A stretch of 32,557 bases of DNA, taken from NCBI GenBank assembly GCA_002067235.1, contig MVQP01000026.1, forward strand, positions 1 to 32,557, in the 5' to 3' direction. This DNA is from Syntrophorhabdus sp. PtaB.Bin047. GTDB lineage: Bacteria; Desulfobacterota; Syntrophorhabdia; Syntrophorhabdales; Syntrophorhabdaceae. The translations under genes were made by a program, and so were the position numbers. Below, one piece after another: positions 23,998 to 32,340 of this stretch (positions are counted from its first letter, which is position 1; every line of letters begins with the position of its first letter). The notes beneath the pieces were generated by a model. It had not been told where the DNA came from, did not search any database, and worked only from the letters and a program-made list of their open reading frames with translations.

Positions 23998-26352
23998 ATG
24001 GTAATCGGCTTAAAAAACGACAAAAGCATCAAAGACAGGATGTTCATACCGGCGGAACTGCCCGTTCTGCCGCTCAGGGGCACGGTGGCGTACCCCGATC
24101 TTGTCATGCCTCTCATCGTGGGACGCGAGAAGTCGATACGCCTCGTCGATGACGCGATGAGCAAGGACAAGATGATAGCCATCATAACGCAGAAGAATCC
24201 CGATATCGAGGACCCGGGGGCCGAAGACCTCTATACCGTCGGGACCGTCGCCACCATCATGAAGATGGTCAAAATGGTCGACGGCAGCCAGAGGGTCGTC
24301 ATCCAGGGCCTGTGCAGGTGCAAGGTGATAGAGTTCACCGAGGCGGAGCCCAACATCAAGGCAAGCATTCTCCCTGTCTTCGAGGACTACCAGAAAGATA
24401 TCGAGATAGATGCCATGTACATCAACCTCAAGAATCTCTACCGCAAGGCGATCGAAATGGCCCCGTACCTTTCATCCGAGCTCGCCCAGATCGCGGCGAA
24501 GGTGGAGAACCCGGGCAACCTAGCCGACCTCATCGCCTCGACGATAAATATATCGGTCATCGAAAAGCAGGAGATACTGGAGAAGATAGACCTCAAGGAA
24601 CGGCTGAAGAAGGCGACGATCTACCTCAACAGGGAAGTGGAAACGCTTGAGCTCAGCAGCAAGATCCAGTCACACGTGAAAGAAGGCATCGACAAGACCC
24701 AGCGCGAGTACTACCTGAGGGAACAGCTCAAGGCCATCCAGAAGGAGCTTGGCGAGAGCGACGACAAGATAAACGAGGTCGACGAACTCAAGAAGAAGAT
24801 AAAAGAAGCCAAAATGCCCGACGACGTACGCAAGGTGGCGGACAAGGAGCTCGACAGGCTCTCCAAGATGAGCAGCATGTCGGCGGAATACACCGTCTCG
24901 CGGACGTACCTCGACTGGCTGACGGAGTTGCCCTGGTCGAAGGCGACGGAAGACAACCTCGACATAGACGGGGCTTCGAAGATACTCGATGAAGACCACT
25001 ACGACCTGGAGAAGGTCAAGAAGAGGATCCTGGAATACCTGGCTGTGAGGAAGCTCAAGGCCGACATGAAGGGGCCCATCCTGTGCTTCGTCGGGCCTCC
25101 CGGCGTCGGCAAGACGTCGCTTGGCAAGTCCATCGCGAGGGCCCTGGGCCGCAAGTTCATGAGGATATCCCTCGGCGGCATCAGGGATGAGGCCGAGATA
25201 CGGGGACACAGGCGCACCTACGTCGGGGCCCTCCCCGGCCGGATCGTACAGGGCATAAAGAAAGCGGGGTCCAACAACCCCATATTCATGCTCGACGAGG
25301 TCGACAAGATCGGCACGGACTTCAGGGGCGACCCTTCGAGCGCCCTGCTCGAGGTCCTCGACCCGGAACAGAATTTCTCCTTCAGCGATCACTACCTTGA
25401 AGTGCCCTTCGACCTGTCCAAGGTCATGTTCATAGCGACGGCAAACATGCTCGACCCCATACCGCCGGCGTTGAAGGACAGGATGGAGGTCCTGGAGCTA
25501 CCCGGCTACACCGAGGAAGAAAAGCTCATGATAGCCCGGCAGTTCCTTATCCCCAAGGAACGCTCCGAGCACGGCCTCTCCGAAGACCATATCGAATTCG
25601 AAGAGGAGGCCCTCAAGGTGGTCATACGCTCCTACACCCGGGAGTCGGGTGTCCGTAACCTTGAAAGGGAGATAGCCGCCATATGCCGCGCCGTTGCCAA
25701 GGACGTGGCACAGGGCAAGACAGAAAAACAGATCATTACTGCCGACAGCATCCATACCTTCCTCGGTCCCATCAAGTTCTTCTCCGAGGTGGCGGAACGC
25801 ACCAAATATTCAGGGGTCGCCACGGGCCTTGCCTGGACACCGACGGGCGGGGATATACTCTTCATCGAATCCACAAAGATGCGCGGCAAGGGCGCCCTGT
25901 CGCTGACAGGCCAGCTCGGTGACGTCATGAAGGAGTCGGCCCAGGCGGCGCTGAGCTACATCAGGAGCAAGTACGGAGACTATGAGATACCCGAGGATTT
26001 CTTTGAGAAGAACGACCTCCACGTCCACGTCCCCCAGGGGGCCATTCCCAAGGACGGCCCTTCGGCGGGCATCACCATGCTCGTTTCGCTTGTCTCGCTC
26101 CTCACGGACAAACCGGTCCGCAACGACGTGGCCATGACGGGGGAGATCACCCTGCGCGGCCTCGTCCTACCCGTGGGCGGCATAAAACAGAAGGTCCTCG
26201 CCGCACGGCGGGCCGGGATACGGAACATCGTCCTGCCGAAGCTCAACGAGAAGGACCTCGAGGAGGTCCCGGAAAGCATCAAGAACGGCATGGATTTCAA
26301 GTTCATTGAAAAGATGGACGAAGCAATAGACATCTGCCTGGCGAACAAGTAG
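23998..26352 (+). CDS. lon: ATP-dependent protease Lon
   Basis: Lon degrades misfolded and regulatory proteins in the cytoplasm. It is 784 residues. The N-terminal LON substrate-binding domain begins [19 protein letters not shown]. The AAA+ domain has Walker [15 protein letters not shown] near residue 366 and Walker [13 protein letters not shown]. The C-terminal protease domain has the catalytic Ser in [11 protein letters not shown] (about 691) and the partner Lys in [10 protein letters not shown] (about 733). It starts 8 nt after the dnaK stop with AGGGGG as ribosome site, so chaperone and protease appear co-transcribed. It is convergent with the acetolactate decarboxylase gene. Confidence 0.97.
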   Translation: MVIGLKNDKSIKDRMFIPAELPVLPLRGTVAYPDLVMPLIVGREKSIRLVDDAMSKDKMIAIITQKNPDIEDPGAEDLYTVGTVATIMKMVKMVDGSQRVVIQGLCRCKVIEFTEAEPNIKASILPVFEDYQKDIEIDAMYINLKNLYRKAIEMAPYLSSELAQIAAKVENPGNLADLIASTINISVIEKQEILEKIDLKERLKKATIYLNREVETLELSSKIQSHVKEGIDKTQREYYLREQLKAIQKELGESDDKINEVDELKKKIKEAKMPDDVRKVADKELDRLSKMSSMSAEYTVSRTYLDWLTELPWSKATEDNLDIDGASKILDEDHYDLEKVKKRILEYLAVRKLKADMKGPILCFVGPPGVGKTSLGKSIARALGRKFMRISLGGIRDEAEIRGHRRTYVGALPGRIVQGIKKAGSNNPIFMLDEVDKIGTDFRGDPSSALLEVLDPEQNFSFSDHYLEVPFDLSKVMFIATANMLDPIPPALKDRMEVLELPGYTEEEKLMIARQFLIPKERSEHGLSEDHIEFEEEALKVVIRSYTRESGVRNLEREIAAICRAVAKDVAQGKTEKQIITADSIHTFLGPIKFFSEVAERTKYSGVATGLAWTPTGGDILFIESTKMRGKGALSLTGQLGDVMKESAQAALSYIRSKYGDYEIPEDFFEKNDLHVHVPQGAIPKDGPSAGITMLVSLVSLLTDKPVRNDVAMTGEITLRGLVLPVGGIKQKVLAARRAGIRNIVLPKLNEKDLEEVPESIKNGMDFKFIEKMDEAIDICLANK

Positions 26353-26356
26353 AGAC

Positions 26357-26511
26357 TGTTTCAGGTTTCAGGTTTCAGGTTTCAGGTTTCAGGTTTCAAA
26401 AGAATAACTCAAAAAGGGGCAAGCTCAACAGCTTGCCCCTTCACATTTTGGAGTTGTCTTCCGTCTTTTTTTTGCCTGAAACCTGAAACTTGAAACCTGA
26501 AACATTCTTTG
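26357..26511. repeat. Heptad-repeat palindromic element A3 (lon-decarboxylase)
   Basis: The left arm is TGTTTCA followed by five perfect GGTTTCA units (26357-26398). The right arm 26477-26504 is TGAAACC, TGAAACT, TGAAACC, TGAAACA, followed by TTCTTTG. The centre is longer (78 nt) and contains a strong terminator hairpin. It lies between convergent genes. Confidence 0.8.
26414..26441. terminator. Bidirectional terminator hairpin between lon and the decarboxylase gene
   Basis: AAGGGGCAAGCT (26414-26425) and AGCTTGCCCCTT (26430-26441) form a perfect 12-bp stem with the loop CAAC. The left flank CTCAAAAA gives a T-run for minus-strand transcripts; the right flank CACATTTT is a weaker T-tract for lon. 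Confidence 0.85.
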
Positions 26512-26513
26512 CC

Positions 26514-27290
26514 TCACTTCTCCACCGCCTTGAGCTCGGCGGCTCTGTCCGGTTCGAGGTTCGCCCTGTCGAAGGCGGCGTCATCGGGGAGGATGAGGGA
26601 GAATTCCCGGGAGTCGTCGATCTCCATCGTCGCGTTCTCAACGACAAAGTCCAGAACATGGCCTCCCTTTTTCCCGTCAGCACGGAGGAAGTGAAGGTGG
26701 TAACCGGGCACGTTGACGCCTTTCACGAAAGAGGGACACCAGAATCCCACCATCGTCCCGGTAACATCGGCAAGGTCGAAGACCGGCTGCGTCTTGACTA
26801 TATCGGTCAGCGGTCGGTATGGCTTCTGCTGCGCCGGAACGCTGCGGGTCTTCACCATCTTGAACCTGCCTATTATCTTGACGGCGTAAAAGCTGTTCCG
26901 CGTGGGGAAATTCCTCTGTGTCTCTGAAGTGAAGGCCTTGAAGTCCGTCCCCCGCGCGAGAGGAACCGTTCTGTCCGCCTTGAAGAAGGTGACTGCCGCG
27001 AAAGGGGTCCTCACATCGGGACCGGGCTTCCTGACATCCCCCGTGCTTGTGACCTGGTAGAAGACGCCGTCGAGAAGGACCATCTCGCCATCGAGGGCGG
27101 CGAATGTCCCGAGGCCGAAATCGCCCTTCCCGCGCAGTTCGCCCAGCGTGGTCGGGCCGTCATACACACCCGTCATGAGGGCGTCTATCGTCGACACCTG
27201 CGTAATGGTATCCTCTCCCGCAAGACCCGGGATCGCCGCCAGGAACAGACAGCACGCGGCAAACAATATTCTGAACGAACACTTCATCAT
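26514..27290 (-). CDS. Alpha-acetolactate decarboxylase, exported form
   Basis: Acetolactate decarboxylase converts 2-acetolactate to acetoin and CO2. It is 258 residues; MMKCSFRILFAACCLFLAAI is a signal peptide (cleavage near GLAGE), so the enzyme is probably periplasmic. Family motifs are STIDALMTGVYDG, LGELRGKGDFGLGTFAALDGEM, LDGVFYQV, VKTRSVPAQQKPYRPL and NVPGYHLHFL followed by GGHVLDF, containing the three zinc-ligand histidines. GGGGAG sits 5 nt before the ATG at 27290. It follows two small unknown genes in what looks like an operon. The known Bacillus and Lactococcus enzymes are cytosolic, so export is unusual. Confidence 0.88.
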   Translation of the reverse strand: MMKCSFRILFAACCLFLAAIPGLAGEDTITQVSTIDALMTGVYDGPTTLGELRGKGDFGLGTFAALDGEMVLLDGVFYQVTSTGDVRKPGPDVRTPFAAVTFFKADRTVPLARGTDFKAFTSETQRNFPTRNSFYAVKIIGRFKMVKTRSVPAQQKPYRPLTDIVKTQPVFDLADVTGTMVGFWCPSFVKGVNVPGYHLHFLRADGKKGGHVLDFVVENATMEIDDSREFSLILPDDAAFDRANLEPDRAAELKAVEK

Positions 27291-27303
27291 TCTGACTCCC
27301 CTG

Positions 27304-27639
27304 TCACGGCGCCAGTTGCACCTGGTCGCCGAACCTTTTTTCCAGCGCCTCGATGAGCCCATCCACCTTGTCCTGGGATTCGAACTCCACCATCAGCTCG
27401 CCGCCGTCACCGACAACAAGGCGGCCGAAGGGCCTGACCACCTCGGAGACGTCCTCGGGCTCAACGGTCCACCAGCCGCGGGTCCTTCGCAGGAGTTCCT
27501 CCCCCTTCAGCTTCTGGGGGGTCACGAGGTCTATGGTGCGGAACCAGGCCGTCCAGCCTATCTGCGCGGGCTCCCGCATGACGGGGGCCACCGGGTCATG
27601 GTAGATCCTGCACCTGCCGAAGAGACGAAGGCGGATCAC
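27304..27639 (-). CDS. Small protein of unknown function
   Basis: A 111-residue soluble protein with no signal peptide or membrane helix, which I do not recognise. It contains WTAWFRTIDLVTP and a Trp-rich centre (RRTRGWWTVEPED); the C-terminal part LMVEFESQDKVDGLIEALEKRF looks like a small alpha/beta fold. It starts on GTG overlapping the upstream stop (GTGA) with GAGGTG as ribosome site, and ends 14 nt before the decarboxylase start. The tight spacing makes it part of the same three-gene unit. Confidence 0.65.
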   Translation of the reverse strand: MIRLRLFGRCRIYHDPVAPVMREPAQIGWTAWFRTIDLVTPQKLKGEELLRRTRGWWTVEPEDVSEVVRPFGRLVVGDGGELMVEFESQDKVDGLIEALEKRFGDQVQLAP

Positions 27640-27974
27640 TGAAGCACCTCATCCACGAGTCTTTTCAATTCCCCATTGCCCGGCAGAGACGCGTCAGGGA
27701 CCTCGACCCCCTTCATCGACAATGCTCGCGCGAGGCAGAGGATGTATATCGCCGCGGCGGAGTCATCGCCTGTTTCCATGCCGCGCCGCATCGCGGCTAC
27801 CCATGACCTTTCGAACAACGCCAGGGCAACTTCGCGAAACCGCCGAAGCCGGGGATCGACGGGCGATACCCCAAGGGTGCGCAGAAACTCCCTCTGCGCC
27901 CTCTCGATTGCGGCAAACACAGTGCGCATGTAGCGCACCTGGGGGTCTCGTCCCCAGGTGTCGTCATCGGTCAT
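27636..27974 (-). CDS. Small helical protein of unknown function
   Basis: A 112-residue, mainly helical soluble protein that I do not recognise. It begins with a charged segment (MTDDDTWGRDPQ), then long amphipathic helices such as RTVFAAIERAQREFLRTLGV and LALFERSWVAAMRRGME. There is no signal peptide or known motif. GGAGGAG precedes the ATG at 27974. Its TGA overlaps the GTG of the next gene, so the two proteins are probably made together; they may form a complex, but nothing in the sequence shows it. Confidence 0.65.
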   Translation of the reverse strand: MTDDDTWGRDPQVRYMRTVFAAIERAQREFLRTLGVSPVDPRLRRFREVALALFERSWVAAMRRGMETGDDSAAAIYILCLARALSMKGVEVPDASLPGNGELKRLVDEVLQ

Positions 27975-28129
27975 GTCTCCTCCTCTTGAGGGCCATACCG
28001 TCCTCCCCGACAGGTGGCACGGTGGCAATCTTCGCGGCAACTGCAATACAATAATAGAACCCTTCGTGAGTGTCAACCGTAAAGCCCCCGGCGGGCGGAC
28101 CCCTTTCGGGGGCGCGGGAGCTTTTTCTC

Positions 28130-28159
28130 TTTACAACGAGGCGGCCGCTGGACCATACT
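28130..28159 (+). promoter_or_regulatory. Promoter of the DsbA-like gene, leaderless type
   Basis: TTTACA (28130-28135), 18 nt, CATACT (28154-28159), then 8 nt to the ATG at 28168. No Shine-Dalgarno sequence lies before that ATG. Confidence 0.45.
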
Positions 28160-28167
28160 TTAAGACC

Positions 28168-28752
28168 ATGAAGAAGCCCTCATTCACCGCCGCACTGTTT
28201 CTTGTTTTCCTGTGTATCGGCTCCGCTGCGTGGCCTCCGCCCACCGCGGGCGCCGGGCCCACGGACATGTTCCTCCTCTCCTTCGGCGGGGGAAAGGTTG
28301 AAGTTAAGCTCTATTCCGATTATTTCTGCGGAGCTTGCAAGAGTCTCGAACCGAACGTCGAATACCTCATCGCCGACCTCGTTCAGCGGAACATCATCAC
28401 CATCACCTTCGTTGACGCCCCTCTGCACAAGCATTCCAGTCTCTACGCGCGGTATTTCCTTTACATCCTCAACGGGAAAAAGGAGATAGGCCACGCCCTC
28501 AGGGCAAGGAGGGCCCTCTTCGAGGCGGCACAACAGAATATCTCCGACGGCGCCAAGCTGGAGAGTTTTCTCACCGCGAAGGGATTCAGACCGAAGCCTT
28601 TCGATGTGGCCCCCGTCTTTTCCATTCTCCAGGGATACCTTCGCAATGACAACATAAGAGCCACCCCGACGGCGGTGGCCCTTCGGGGCGGCAAGAGAGA
28701 GATGCATCAGGGTGTTCCCGGCATAACGGCGATGTTCGAAAGCCTGAAGTAG
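28168..28752 (+). CDS. DsbA-family thioredoxin-fold protein, exported
   Basis: A 194-residue thiol-disulfide protein. A signal peptide covers about residues 1-28 (KKPSFTAALFLVFLCIGSAA). The thioredoxin fold starts VEVKLYSDYFCGACKSLEP with a CxxC site (CGAC). The helical insert follows, and the cis-Pro loop is RATPTAVAL near the end. The layout is like DsbA/DsbG-type oxidoreductases or the DsbA-like thioredoxin_4 group, acting on periplasmic disulfides. There are no Dsb partners nearby. The start has no ribosome site; upstream in-frame codons are not protein-like. Confidence 0.8.
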   Translation: MKKPSFTAALFLVFLCIGSAAWPPPTAGAGPTDMFLLSFGGGKVEVKLYSDYFCGACKSLEPNVEYLIADLVQRNIITITFVDAPLHKHSSLYARYFLYILNGKKEIGHALRARRALFEAAQQNISDGAKLESFLTAKGFRPKPFDVAPVFSILQGYLRNDNIRATPTAVALRGGKREMHQGVPGITAMFESLK

Positions 28753-28772
28753 AACGAGCGCGGAGGGAAACC

Positions 28773-29213
28773 ATGGACAAAAAGGATGAAGAGAGAAAGA
28801 ACCTCCTCGAAACGGCGCGGGTGATAGCCGTCGTCGGCCTGTCGCCGGACACCGCGAAGGCAAGCAACAGCGTCGCGAGATACCTCATGGCTCACGGATA
28901 TCGGGTAGTACCCGTCAACCCGGGCCACTCGGAGCTGATGGGGCAGAGATCGTATCCCTCCCTCTCCGACGTACCTGAAATGATAGACATCGTCGACATC
29001 TTCCGGAAAGCCGAGGATGTCCTGCCCATCGTGGAGGAAGCGGTCCGTCTCGCACCGAAAGCGATCTGGCTGCAGCTAGGTATCGTGAACGACGAAGCCA
29101 GGAAGATCGCCGAAGACGGGGGGATCAGCTTCTTCATGGACCTCTGTATCAAACAGGAACACGAAAGGCTCATCGGAAAGCGGAAGGCGGAGGGCCCTGT
29201 CGGGGCTCCCTGA
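28773..29213 (+). CDS. CoA-binding domain protein (YccU family)
   Basis: A 146-residue Rossmann-fold protein of the YccU/COG1832 family. The nucleotide-binding start is VIAVVGLSPDTAKASNSVARYL, then YRVVPVNPGHSELMGQRSYPSLSDVPE, and later IWLQLGIVNDEARKIAEDGG and FFMDLCIKQEH. These match the CoA-binding domain of succinyl-CoA-synthetase-like proteins without the catalytic part. It probably binds CoA or an acyl-CoA; its physiological role is not established. GGAGGG precedes the ATG, 20 nt after the DsbA-like gene. Confidence 0.88.
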   Translation: MDKKDEERKNLLETARVIAVVGLSPDTAKASNSVARYLMAHGYRVVPVNPGHSELMGQRSYPSLSDVPEMIDIVDIFRKAEDVLPIVEEAVRLAPKAIWLQLGIVNDEARKIAEDGGISFFMDLCIKQEHERLIGKRKAEGPVGAP

Positions 29214-29276
29214 CACCGCTGGGGGGCAACAGGCCACCCGACGGCGAGGGTCAGATGAAGGAACCCCGGAGAAACC

Positions 29277-31025
29277 ATGGTCAAGAGACCGTCTGCACAG
29301 CATATGTCTTCCCATGACGAAGCGGCCCACCTTTTTCTCAGGGGCGGGACCATACTCAACGTCTATTCCGGAGAACTGTTAAAGGGCAACATTGCCGTCC
29401 GCGGAGAGAGGATCGTCTACGTGGGCCCCTCGGAGCATCACATGGGAAGGGACACGAACGTTCTCGATCTTGCGGGCAGGACGATAGCCCCTGGATACAT
29501 CGAACCCCATTTCCATCCCTGGGATGTCTACAACCCCGTGTCCGTCGGTGAAGAGGCCTGCAGGCGGGGAACAACCACAGTCTTCTGCGATGACCTTGTA
29601 TTCTATATGGAGATGGGTCCGAGACTTTTCCAGGAATTCATGGATGCCTTCTCGGACATGCCCATCAAGTACTACTGGTCGTTGCGGACGGCACCCCAAT
29701 CCCCCATGCGTGACGAGAAGAGAGTGTTCTCCGTGGAGAACCTCCTTGCCGTCCTCGAGAATCCCCGTGTCCAGTCCATCGGTGAGATCACGCGGTGGAT
29801 GGAACTGATAAAGGGCACCTCCGGGATACCCCCCGTTATAGCGAGGACGAAGGAGCTGAAAAAGAGGGTGGACGGCCACACGGCAGGCGCCAGGTACGAC
29901 AAGCTCAACCGTCTTGCCCTGGCCGGGATAGAATCCTGCCATGAAAGCATCAACGGCCAGAACGTCCTCGACAGGCTGAGGCTCGGCTTTTACGTCATGC
30001 TCCGCGAGAGCTCGCTGAGACAGGACCTCAGCCTCCTTCTCAAGACCGTAGCCCGGGAACGTGTGCTGACGGACCGTCTCCTCCTCACGACGGACGGTTC
30101 CATGCCGGAGTACTACGACAGGCAGGGGGTCACGGACCACCTGATACGGATAGCCCTCAGGGAAGGGATCGATCCCGTAAGCGCTTACCGGATGGTAACG
30201 ATCAACCCCGCCGTCTACTTCGGGCTCGACCACAGGATCGGAGGGATAGCCCCGGGACGGGACGCCGATATGGTGGTCCTCCGGGATATCCGCGAACCCA
30301 CCCCGGAGACCGTCATCTCCCGCGGCAGGATAGTCGCGAAAGAAGGCGGGCTCGTCGGGCCCTTCCCTCCAGTCGACTGGGAGAGGTATTTTCCGAAGAC
30401 CTCTTTCTCCAAACGCGACTGGCGGGCCCGGGAGGAGCTCTTCCGGGTCTCCGTCCCCCCCGGCGTGTCCACCCCCTTTCCCGTCATCGAGCTTGCAAAC
30501 CCTGCCATCACCCGGATCAAGTGGGTCGATCTTCCTTCGCGCGACGGCTATCTGGATTTCGATGCTTCCCGGTATCTCATGGTGGCCATGATCGGGAGGG
30601 ACGGCGACTGGATAACGACGGGGCTCCTAGAAGGTTTCGGCGACGGGATCGAGGCGCTGGCATCCTCCTACAACACGGCGGCCCAGATCCTCGTCGTGGG
30701 CAGGAACGCCCGGGCGATGAGCGCCGCCGTGAACAGAATCCTCGATATGAAGGGGGGCATCGTGATCTTCGACGGGGACGGCCCCTGCTTTGAGCTGGCC
30801 CTGCCGATCGGCGGCGTCATGTCCGAGAAGGCCTTGCCCGAACTTGCCGGGAAAGAGAGGGAGCTCCAATCCATCCTTTTCTCAAAAGGATATCCCTACC
30901 ATGACCCCATGTACACGCTGGTGTTCCTGCCGAATGATTTTCTTCCCGAGGTGAGGGTCAATTACCGGGGCATCCTGGACGTCAAGAACAACAGGGTGCT
31001 CTGGCCGAGGACGGACCTCATCTGA
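29277..31025 (+). CDS. Adenine deaminase-like amidohydrolase
   Basis: A 582-residue metal-dependent hydrolase of the adenine deaminase group (COG1001). It has the N-terminal beta-sandwich, the metal site PGYIEPHFHPWD, then GEITRW, the His in DGHTAG, SCHESI and the catalytic Asp in LLTTDGSMP, followed by GGIAPGRDADMVVL and a C-terminal adenine-deaminase-type domain (NTAAQILVVGRN to LPIGGVMS). Canonical Ade proteins have a DPHEIAN segment after GTTT; here it is GTTTVFCDDLVFY, as in a YerA-like branch whose substrate is uncertain. GGAG lies 5 nt before the ATG. Adenine may not be the substrate. Confidence 0.82.
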   Translation: MVKRPSAQHMSSHDEAAHLFLRGGTILNVYSGELLKGNIAVRGERIVYVGPSEHHMGRDTNVLDLAGRTIAPGYIEPHFHPWDVYNPVSVGEEACRRGTTTVFCDDLVFYMEMGPRLFQEFMDAFSDMPIKYYWSLRTAPQSPMRDEKRVFSVENLLAVLENPRVQSIGEITRWMELIKGTSGIPPVIARTKELKKRVDGHTAGARYDKLNRLALAGIESCHESINGQNVLDRLRLGFYVMLRESSLRQDLSLLLKTVARERVLTDRLLLTTDGSMPEYYDRQGVTDHLIRIALREGIDPVSAYRMVTINPAVYFGLDHRIGGIAPGRDADMVVLRDIREPTPETVISRGRIVAKEGGLVGPFPPVDWERYFPKTSFSKRDWRAREELFRVSVPPGVSTPFPVIELANPAITRIKWVDLPSRDGYLDFDASRYLMVAMIGRDGDWITTGLLEGFGDGIEALASSYNTAAQILVVGRNARAMSAAVNRILDMKGGIVIFDGDGPCFELALPIGGVMSEKALPELAGKERELQSILFSKGYPYHDPMYTLVFLPNDFLPEVRVNYRGILDVKNNRVLWPRTDLI

Positions 31026-31040
31026 CAGGTGCGAACCCTT

Positions 31041-31054
31041 TCCGCCCGGGCGGA
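31041..31054. terminator. GC-rich palindrome between convergent genes
   Basis: TCCGCCCGGGCGGA is a perfect 14-nt palindrome in the 37-nt gap between the amidohydrolase and the convergent small gene. It could stop transcription from either side, but no T-run follows it, so termination is only suggested. Confidence 0.3.
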
Positions 31055-31062
31055 TCCGGGTG

Positions 31063-31410
31063 TCATTTGCCGTAAAGGAACTTCCTGAAGCACTCTTCCC
31101 TGGCCTCCCTGAGAAGCCTGTCCAGCCGTTCGCTGGAATGTCTCGGCAATCCGCAGTCCTTCGGCTTCCCGTAGGCCTGGCACGCGCGGTCCCAGTCGGA
31201 GGCATAGGTCGCCAGGGCCTCACCCCGGCATTGTTCGTAGCCCTTTCTGTCTTTTGCCCTCTGGAGTTCAGCTTCCTGTCTTTCCCTCGTCGCCCTGTCC
31301 CGTTCGGCTCTCTTTTCGGAAGGAAGGAAGATCACGAAGTAATAGAAAAGAGAGAACGCCACCGCCAGTGTACAGATGACGACAACCACCCTCACGATCC
31401 TGTCCATCAT
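31063..31410 (-). CDS. Membrane-anchored small protein with conserved cysteines
   Basis: A 115-residue protein with a single N-terminal membrane helix (VVVVICTLAVAFSLFYYFVI), then a charged coiled-coil-like stretch (SEKRAERDRATRERQEAELQ), then a Cys-containing domain: YEQCRGEALATY, WDRACQAYGKPKDCGLP and ARECF-like REECFRKF. The four Cys pattern suggests disulfides outside the membrane. I do not know a function. The start is ATG 31410 with AAGGA 6 nt upstream (31416 is possible). It follows another envelope protein gene on the same strand. Confidence 0.65.
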   Translation of the reverse strand: MMDRIVRVVVVICTLAVAFSLFYYFVIFLPSEKRAERDRATRERQEAELQRAKDRKGYEQCRGEALATYASDWDRACQAYGKPKDCGLPRHSSERLDRLLREAREECFRKFLYGK

Positions 31411-31443
31411 CTCCATTCCTTGCCGGAGGCCGACACGTCTGCG

Positions 31444-31953
31444 CTATTTCGTCTTGGAGATCAGATACGCGGCGTAGCCTTCTTCGGTCTGCCACGCATC
31501 CGACACGTTCTTCGGCAACTGTCCGTTATAGTGCTTCAGCAGATCCTGTCTCAGGTTCTGATAATCCTTCTCGAGCTTGCGTATCCTCTCCTCTGCATCG
31601 GCCTTCCTGCTCCTCGCCGTCTGCTCCTGTTCCCTGGCCTCGCGCACTGAGCTTTCCTGGTCCACGATATCGGCCATGCTCATGCCCTTCGGCGTCTTCA
31701 CGGGATTGTTGTACTTGTATACCTCACGGTGGGCAGCCACAAGCTCTGAATTGATGCTCCTCTGCTTCTTCAGACACTGCGTGGTCGTCTCGTCAAACCC
31801 GCCACCGGCCGCTGGCGCGCCACTTCCCTTGACCGCGGTCGACGACGGTCCTGCTTCGCCCGGCTTCTTGTCCGGGCCGTCAGCCCCGGACACGACGGCT
31901 GCAAATCCGATCAACAAACACAAAACGACCAATACCCGGAATACGTTCTTCAT
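31444..31953 (-). CDS. Exported coiled-coil protein of unknown function
   Basis: A 169-residue protein with a signal peptide (MKNVFRVLVVLCLLIGFAAV, cleavage near VSGA), a low-complexity Gly/Ala/Pro/Ser linker, and a long charged coiled coil (QESSVREAREQEQTARSRK and ERIRKLEKDYQNLRQDL). It ends AYLISKTK. It is probably a periplasmic scaffold or adaptor; the family is not recognised. AGGAG lies 6 nt before the ATG at 31953. The gene is the last one before the boundary of an integrated element. Confidence 0.65.
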   Translation of the reverse strand: MKNVFRVLVVLCLLIGFAAVVSGADGPDKKPGEAGPSSTAVKGSGAPAAGGGFDETTTQCLKKQRSINSELVAAHREVYKYNNPVKTPKGMSMADIVDQESSVREAREQEQTARSRKADAEERIRKLEKDYQNLRQDLLKHYNGQLPKNVSDAWQTEEGYAAYLISKTK

Positions 31954-32001
31954 CGCTCTCTCCTCAGGCAAAAAGTCTATCGCCCGTAATCCTTACTGAC
32001 A

Positions 32002-32047
32002 TTACAAATATCATTCAACAGACGATTTGTAAATTAAAGATTTGTAG
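32002..32047. repeat. AT-rich inverted repeat near the element boundary
   Basis: TTACAAAT (32002-32009) and ATTTGTAA (32025-32032) form an inverted repeat with a 15-nt gap, and a third ATTTGTAG copy lies at 32040-32047. They sit upstream of the exported coiled-coil gene and about 80 nt from the tRNA-Arg fragment. They may be a regulatory site for that gene or a protein-binding site of the integrated element. Confidence 0.4.
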
Positions 32048-32126
32048 AGTCCAATGCTCGACAACTGCCATGCAGGCGGTTCCGTCGACTACGGTCTGGA
32101 GGGCACCGCAAACCCTGGGAGGTTAC

Positions 32127-32175
32127 TGGCGCGCCCGCCGCGATTTGAACGCGGGGCCTTTGGCTCCGGAGGCCA
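32127..32175 (-). other. 3' fragment of tRNA-Arg(CCG), likely attachment site
   Basis: Reading the minus strand, four of five anticodon-stem pairs enclose the loop CTCCGGA (anticodon CCG). A 5-nt variable loop, a perfect T-arm (CCGCG-TTCAAAT-CGCGG), the acceptor 3' strand CGGGCGC, a discriminator and CCA follow. The D-arm and 5' acceptor strand are absent; homology stops at 32175. This is the usual footprint left when an element integrates into a tRNA 3' half, with the element on the side lacking the tRNA 5' half. Confidence 0.8.
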
Positions 32176-32303
32176 TTATCAGGGTTTTTTTGTTATTCGC
32201 GATATCATTAGCAATTCTTTTTGAGTTGTTGCTATTGCTGCCTCTGCATGTGATTCTTGTTGACACAGTATTACTCACTGGGGCATCATATTTCGGTGGC
32301 GCT

Positions 32304-32324
32304 GTTAGCAGGACGTTAGCAGGA
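32304..32324. repeat. Direct repeat upstream of the integrase gene
   Basis: GTTAGCAGGA occurs twice (32304-32313 and 32315-32324) with an 11-nt period, about one helical turn, 17 nt before the integrase start. Such spacing suits a pair of protein-binding sites, for example arm-type sites or an excisionase site. Confidence 0.45.
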
Positions 32325-32340
32325 TTCAAGGGGGAGCCAA

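Noticed and set aside
26357-26398. The GGTTTCA run as a CRISPR array or simple microsatellite
   Set aside because: There are no spacers and units are 7 nt, so it is not CRISPR. The inverted partner arm and the same layout at other loci argue against a random microsatellite.
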